Below, one piece after another: positions 62,690-64,000 of a stretch of DNA of 64,000 nucleotides. The notes beneath the pieces are model-generated. The model saw only the letters and a program-made list of their open reading frames with translations, was not told the origin of the DNA and searched no databases. This stretch comes from Takakia lepidozioides (lineage: Eukaryota > Streptophyta > Takakiopsida > Takakiales > Takakiaceae), in the NCBI GenBank assembly GCA_030704615.1, contig CM060732.1, forward strand, positions 3,782,001-3,846,000, written 5' to 3'. The position numbers and the translations under genes were made by a program. The stretch's first letter is position 1; each line of letters opens with the position of its first letter.

Positions 62690-64000
62690 GCTTTGTGCGG
62701 CAGGCAGTCTGACAGAGCCTCTACAGACTTTAAACCAAGGAGGCATTCAGCAGATTCAGATACATATGTCTGTCTCTTGCTTAAGTGCATCAAGATGGAA
62801 GGTCTGGAAGCTGGAAAGCAGATGCACACTCACATTATCCAAAGTGGATTCGCTCCAAAAGTTTTTCTACTCGACACCCTTGTCAACATGTATGTTAAGT
62901 GCGGGAGCATCATGGATGCTCTCCAAGTGTTCAACAGAATGCTTCAACGATCTTTGATCACGTGGAATATAATGTTGGCAGGATTCACCAAGCATGGGTG
63001 TGGTAGGAATGCTTTGGAAACCTATGAGCAAATGCTGCTCGAAGGGGTGGGTTGGACGATATGTGGTTTCATGGAACGCCATGATTGCAGAATATGCTCA
63101 ACATGGGTGTGTTAGGGAGGCTTTCGAGATCTATGAGCTAATGCATAGGTAGGGGGTGATACCCAACAGGGTCACTTTCACTTCTGTGCTCAATGCATGT
63201 GCCAGTCTAGGAGACCTAGAGAAGGGCAAAGAGATCATGCTGATATCATCAGAGGTGAAATTACAAAATGGCGGAACGAGATGTTGTATTATGGAACTCC
63301 ATGATTACATGTTACATTGGAGGTGGTTTCTCAGGGTTTGTGCCAATGTGGCAGCCCTTGAGAAGGGCAAAGAGATCCATGCTGGCATTATCAAGCCAGA
63401 ATTGTGTCAGATAACATTCTAGGTACTGCCTTGGTAAGCAAGTATGCCAAATACGGGAGCATAAATAATGTATGGCAAGTGTTTGACAATATGGCTGAAC
63501 GGGATGTAGTCTCATGGAGTGCGATGATCGCAGGATATGCCCAGCATGGGTGTGGTACGGAGGCTTTGGAGACCTATAAGCAAATGGTATGAGAAGGGGT
63601 GGCACCTGATCAGTCTACGTTTGTTTGCACTGTCAATGCCTGTGCAAGCCTGGCAGCCCTGGAGAAGGGCAAACAAGTCCATGCTGACATAATTAAAGCT
63701 GGAATTGTTCCAGATATCATTTTGGAGAATACCCTAGTCGATGGTATGCCAAATGTGGCAGCCTTGAAGATGCAAGTCGGGTGTTTGGCAATATGGCTAG
63801 ACAAATTGTGGTCTCATGGAGTGCAATGATCGCAGGATATGCCCAAAATGGGTGTGGTAGGGAGGCTGTGGAGACCTATGAGCTAATGATACGGGAAATG
63901 TATGAAGGGAGTGTTCGACAGTATGGCTGAACGAGCTGTGGTGTCGTGGAGTGCGATGATTGCAGGATATGCACAGCAAGGGTGCGGGATGGAGGCTTTG
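62690..64000 (+). pseudogene. second PPR pseudogene, continues beyond the window
   Basis: Consecutive PPR units in shifting frames: GLEAGKQMHTHIIQSGFAPK, NMYVKCGSIMDALQVFNRML, ITWNIMLAGFTKHGCGRNAL, RVTFTSVLNACASLGDLEKG, VAALEKGKEIHAGIIKPELC, VVSWSAMIAGYAQHGCGTEA, STFVCTVNACASLAALEKGK, HADIIKAGIVPDIILENTLV. Stops occur at about 63115, 63149-63154, 63420 and 63590. Units repeat almost word for word every ~300 bp, as expected for recent internal expansion. No start codon region or C-terminal E/DYW part is in the window. Confidence 0.82.

Overview
The window looks like nuclear DNA of a land plant, most likely a fern or another seed-free lineage (inference). The signs are short GT-AG introns, an F-box gene, decayed PLS-type pentatricopeptide (PPR) genes, a chromodomain Ty3 element primed by initiator tRNA-Met, a very large non-chromodomain Ty3 element, a CACTA transposon and tRNA-headed SINEs. 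About half of the window is transposable-element sequence. No bacterial, organellar or CRISPR features were seen.

Layout. 0-6 kb: intergenic, with copies of one tRNA-derived SINE and a 60-70 bp tandem repeat. 6-9.4 kb: remains of a leucine-rich-repeat gene, a degenerate ~150 bp tandem repeat, then an intact single-exon F-box gene (8142-9335, +). 9.4-17 kb: mostly unassigned, with a long perfect hairpin at 14.2 kb and a decayed Ty3 integrase at 15.3-16.3 kb. 17.3-18.5 kb: a broken multi-exon gene of an unnamed family, followed by a promoter-like block with two perfect five-unit heat-shock elements and a TATA box. 19232-26089: a Ty3 chromovirus (minus) with a perfect 5-bp target duplication, inserted about 50 bp downstream of that TATA box. 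26.2-29.4 kb: minus-strand exons of a gene with a DNA-methyltransferase-like domain, mixed with palindromic repeats and GGATGAAT arrays. 29438-46627: a 17.2 kb Ty3 element (minus) whose insertion splits an exon of that gene. It carries gag, pol and a further ~3.9 kb coding region after the integrase, an internal inversion of the gag/protease junction, and a 4.2 kb CACTA element inside its reverse transcriptase.

48.8-56.2 kb holds an intact five-exon gene for the U3 snoRNP protein IMP3 (minus). Its third intron contains a LINE whose motifs do not match the usual plant L1 or RTE types. Head-to-head with it, at 58-59 kb (+), lie exons of a CMSS1/Cms1-like gene, also a small-subunit processome factor. 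59-61 kb is repeat-rich, with several palindromic families. 60.95-64 kb holds two decayed PPR genes, the second running off the window.

How it fits together. The functional host genes that can be argued for are the F-box gene and IMP3, plus possibly the CMSS1-like gene. The rest records nested transposition: chromovirus into a promoter-like region, giant Ty3 into a methyltransferase-like gene, CACTA into the giant Ty3, and LINE into an IMP3 intron. Several introns and flanks of the methyltransferase-like gene and of the broken gene at 17-18 kb carry the same short palindrome. All gene identities come from motif recognition by eye; no database search was possible.
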